Source: Candidatus Gastranaerophilales bacterium
GTDB taxonomy: Bacteria > Cyanobacteriota > Vampirovibrionia > Gastranaerophilales > Gastranaerophilaceae
Assembly: GCA_947624665.1 (NCBI GenBank)
Contig: CANQLK010000111.1
Coordinates: forward strand, 1-6,119
Direction: 5' to 3'
DNA: 6,119 bases
Shown: piece after piece, positions 4,189 through 6,119 of the stretch
Layout of the letters: the number at the start of each line of letters is the position of its first letter
Position numbering within the stretch: position 1 is the stretch's first letter
Translations under genes and position numbers: made by a program
Notes under the pieces: generated by a model
The model's database searches: none
Told to the model about the DNA's origin: nothing
The model's input: the letters and a program-made list of their open reading frames with translations, nothing else

Positions 4189-6119
4189 ATGTCTGATGAA
4201 AATATTAAAATAATAAATTTTGGTGTTCTTACAAAGAAGATGAAGGAAAATAATATTGATGTTAAAGAAGATGATTTAATGTCATTATTTTTGGAAGCAT
4301 TAGAAAACAGTGAAAATTCAAGTGTAAAAAGTCAGAATTTCTTTGAAGCATTATCTGAAGCGTACGGAATCAGTTCAAATGACAGTATTTTTGAAGCTGT
4401 AAAAGATATAGCGGACAACAATGGGGATGAAAATATATCATTAGATGATATTTTATCGGAAGCAGCTTATGAAGACCATTCAAAGTATATATATGAAGCA
4501 TTATCCGGACTTGGTACGGATAAAAAAAGTTTATATAAAATAATAAATAATGATGATTTAACAGGAGCTGATTGGGCTAATATTATTCAATCATATAATA
4601 CTATTTATAATAGTGATTTAATAAGGGATATTGGCAGAGATTTCGGCTTGCCGTGGGAAACGGCAGAACGTAACGATATAATGCAAAAAATTACTTCAAA
4701 GTTGTATGAATCCATTCTTTCGGGAGAACAAACAGCGCTGAATGTTGTTTGTAAAGAACTGTATGGTTCAATGAATTCGTCAGAAATCTCAAATGGCGGC
4801 AAGTCAAATGAGTTTATAACTAATATTCTGTTACAATCGGAAAATGAAGATAAGGTAAATGCATTAATATTGGAGAGATATAATGAAATTACAGGTTCCG
4901 ATTTGGAAGCGGATATTCAAAACAGTAGTTTATCACAGTCTTATAAGGATTTAATATCTAATAAACTGTATTTGGCATCAGAATATAATTTAATTGAATA
5001 CAATAAGAATAATTCAACATTAGCCGAATTGGATTTGGAAAAATACGATACGGAAAATCAAAATAAGGCTTGGACAATTAATCTTTTAACTAAAGATTTA
5101 AATACATATATAACGAGCATAAAAAACCAAAATGAACAAGACGGTGTTATAACGAGCGGTTTTAATAATATAAAGATACTGACAGGACTGGGGATATCAA
5201 GTAAAGATATTGTAAATTCACTTGAAGAAGAAGAACAAATGATAATGGAATTAACTGCTGCATTGAACGGCGAAAGTGATTTAACGTTTGAGGCGGTTTT
5301 TAAGAAGTGGACGGGAAGAGAATATGATGAAGAAAAAATAATAGATTATAAAGAAAAGTCTGATAAATATGCAATAGCTTGTAATATGTTAAATTCTGCG
5401 CAAGAATTTCAGAAATCAATTGTCGATGCGGAGAATTTGGAAGAAGTATTAAATATGTTCATAACATATTTTGGTGATGAGAAAACGGGAAAAGAAGAGT
5501 TCCTCTCATATATAAGAGAAGGAATGACGGGGAATGAGCAAACTTCGGAAGAAGATAAAGCCGATAAGGATATGGCTTTTGCAGGATACGGCGGTCATAT
5601 TTCGGAGGTAAATATTAACGAACAAGGTCAATTGGTTGTTACCCGTATAAATAATTTTTATACAAGAATGAGTGAAGATGAAGAATATGAATATGAAACT
5701 ATAACATATAATTTATCTGATACGGCTAATATGTTAAATACGATGCCGAGATATTTTAATCAAAATAAGTTTACTGACGAAGTAAAAAATGTTTTATCGG
5801 CAGAAGAACTGCAAGAAGAATTTTATACTGCAAAACTGGATGCATTCGGAAATGCGTATAAAGTAGAAGAAACGGTTAATAAATACTGTAAGAGTCAGGA
5901 CGGATTTATAGATAAATTAGCAGGAGTGACCCAAATAGCAGGCATGGGAACGATAGCGGCAGGAGGAATAACTGCATTCGTAAATCCTCCTGCGGGTGTT
6001 GCAATAATGCATACGGGTAAATATATAGCGTTAGGCGGAATGTTTGGAGATAATATAATGCAAACTGCTGATAAAATATCATCTCAAAACGGTCTGACGA
6101 AGGAAGACATAACTGGTTT
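4189..6119 (+). CDS. Annexin-repeat protein with EF-hand-like loop (3' end outside window)
   Basis: The frame is open for 643 codons from ATG 4189 to the window edge. No signal peptide is seen; the N-terminus is acidic and Asn-rich. Residues 76-87, DNNGDENISLDD, fit an EF-hand loop with D1, N3, D5, I8 and D12. Annexin repeat 1 (about 97-170) carries GLGTD at 107-111 and YNTIYNSDLIRDIGRD at 136-151. D151 aligns with the capping acidic residue of the type II calcium site (E72 of annexin A5), with a 2-residue insertion. Repeat 2 (about 190-262) keeps the fold pattern RYNEITGSDLEADI (230-243) but lacks GxGTD and has S246 at the capping position. A Gly/Ala-rich hydrophobic stretch (577-624) may insert in or lie on a membrane. 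Annexins bind acidic membranes through calcium; bacterial members exist but are little studied. Role and export route are unknown. No strong Shine-Dalgarno is seen; it may be co-transcribed with the gene at 3853. Confidence 0.85.
   Translation, partial: MSDENIKIINFGVLTKKMKENNIDVKEDDLMSLFLEALENSENSSVKSQNFFEALSEAYGISSNDSIFEAVKDIADNNGDENISLDDILSEAAYEDHSKYIYEALSGLGTDKKSLYKIINNDDLTGADWANIIQSYNTIYNSDLIRDIGRDFGLPWETAERNDIMQKITSKLYESILSGEQTALNVVCKELYGSMNSSEISNGGKSNEFITNILLQSENEDKVNALILERYNEITGSDLEADIQNSSLSQSYKDLISNKLYLASEYNLIEYNKNNSTLAELDLEKYDTENQNKAWTINLLTKDLNTYITSIKNQNEQDGVITSGFNNIKILTGLGISSKDIVNSLEEEEQMIMELTAALNGESDLTFEAVFKKWTGREYDEEKIIDYKEKSDKYAIACNMLNSAQEFQKSIVDAENLEEVLNMFITYFGDEKTGKEEFLSYIREGMTGNEQTSEEDKADKDMAFAGYGGHISEVNINEQGQLVVTRINNFYTRMSEDEEYEYETITYNLSDTANMLNTMPRYFNQNKFTDEVKNVLSAEELQEEFYTAKLDAFGNAYKVEETVNKYCKSQDGFIDKLAGVTQIAGMGTIAAGGITAFVNPPAGVAIMHTGKYIALGGMFGDNIMQTADKISSQNGLTKEDITG

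Noticed and set aside
4605..4802. 65-codon open frame on the minus strand
   Set aside because: It lies wholly inside the annexin-repeat gene on the opposite strand, without its own ribosome site or motif.

Overview
The window is AT-rich bacterial DNA with densely packed genes and, at two genes, clear Shine-Dalgarno sites (GGGAG or GGAG, 7 nt before ATG). It shows no ribosomal RNA, tRNA, insertion sequence or CRISPR. The organism cannot be named. The AT-rich codon use, WG-repeat proteins and an annexin/EF-hand protein with a Gly/Ala-rich hydrophobic segment would fit an AT-rich host-associated bacterium, for example a gut Gastranaerophilales-like lineage, but this is a weak guess. The working Shine-Dalgarno sites argue mildly against Bacteroidota.

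Layout: (1) 1-63 is the last 20 codons of a + strand gene. (2) 64-710 is a gene-free stretch, visibly richer in G+C in its second half. It contains inverted repeats and a family of TAGTTTG-containing direct and inverted repeats. (3) 711-3717 is a minus-strand cluster read right to left: a small XRE-type regulator (3496-3717), two adjacent WG-repeat paralogues (2567-3403 and 1758-2576, overlapping by 10 bases), and a WYL-domain regulator (711-1748) starting 9 nt after the second WG gene. (4) 3718-3852 is a divergent control region with several dyads. (5) 3853-4112 (+) is a small gene read in two frames across a seven-A run, A AAA AAG. (6) 4189 to the window edge (+) is a long open gene of at least 643 codons. 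It carries an EF-hand-like loop, a canonical annexin repeat with a type II calcium site, a second degenerate annexin repeat, and a hydrophobic Gly/Ala segment.

How the parts may work together (inference): the WG1 promoter and the promoter of the rightward unit share CCGAATTTG-N-CACA placed at the same distance upstream of TATAAT, each inside a GTGT/ACAC-type dyad. One factor, perhaps the XRE protein or the WYL protein, may therefore control both units. That would tie the WG-repeat/WYL operon and the annexin-protein operon into one accessory system. What the system does cannot be read from the sequence. Conditional sensing (WYL, WG repeats) and calcium-dependent membrane or surface interaction (annexin, EF-hand) are the themes suggested by the domains.
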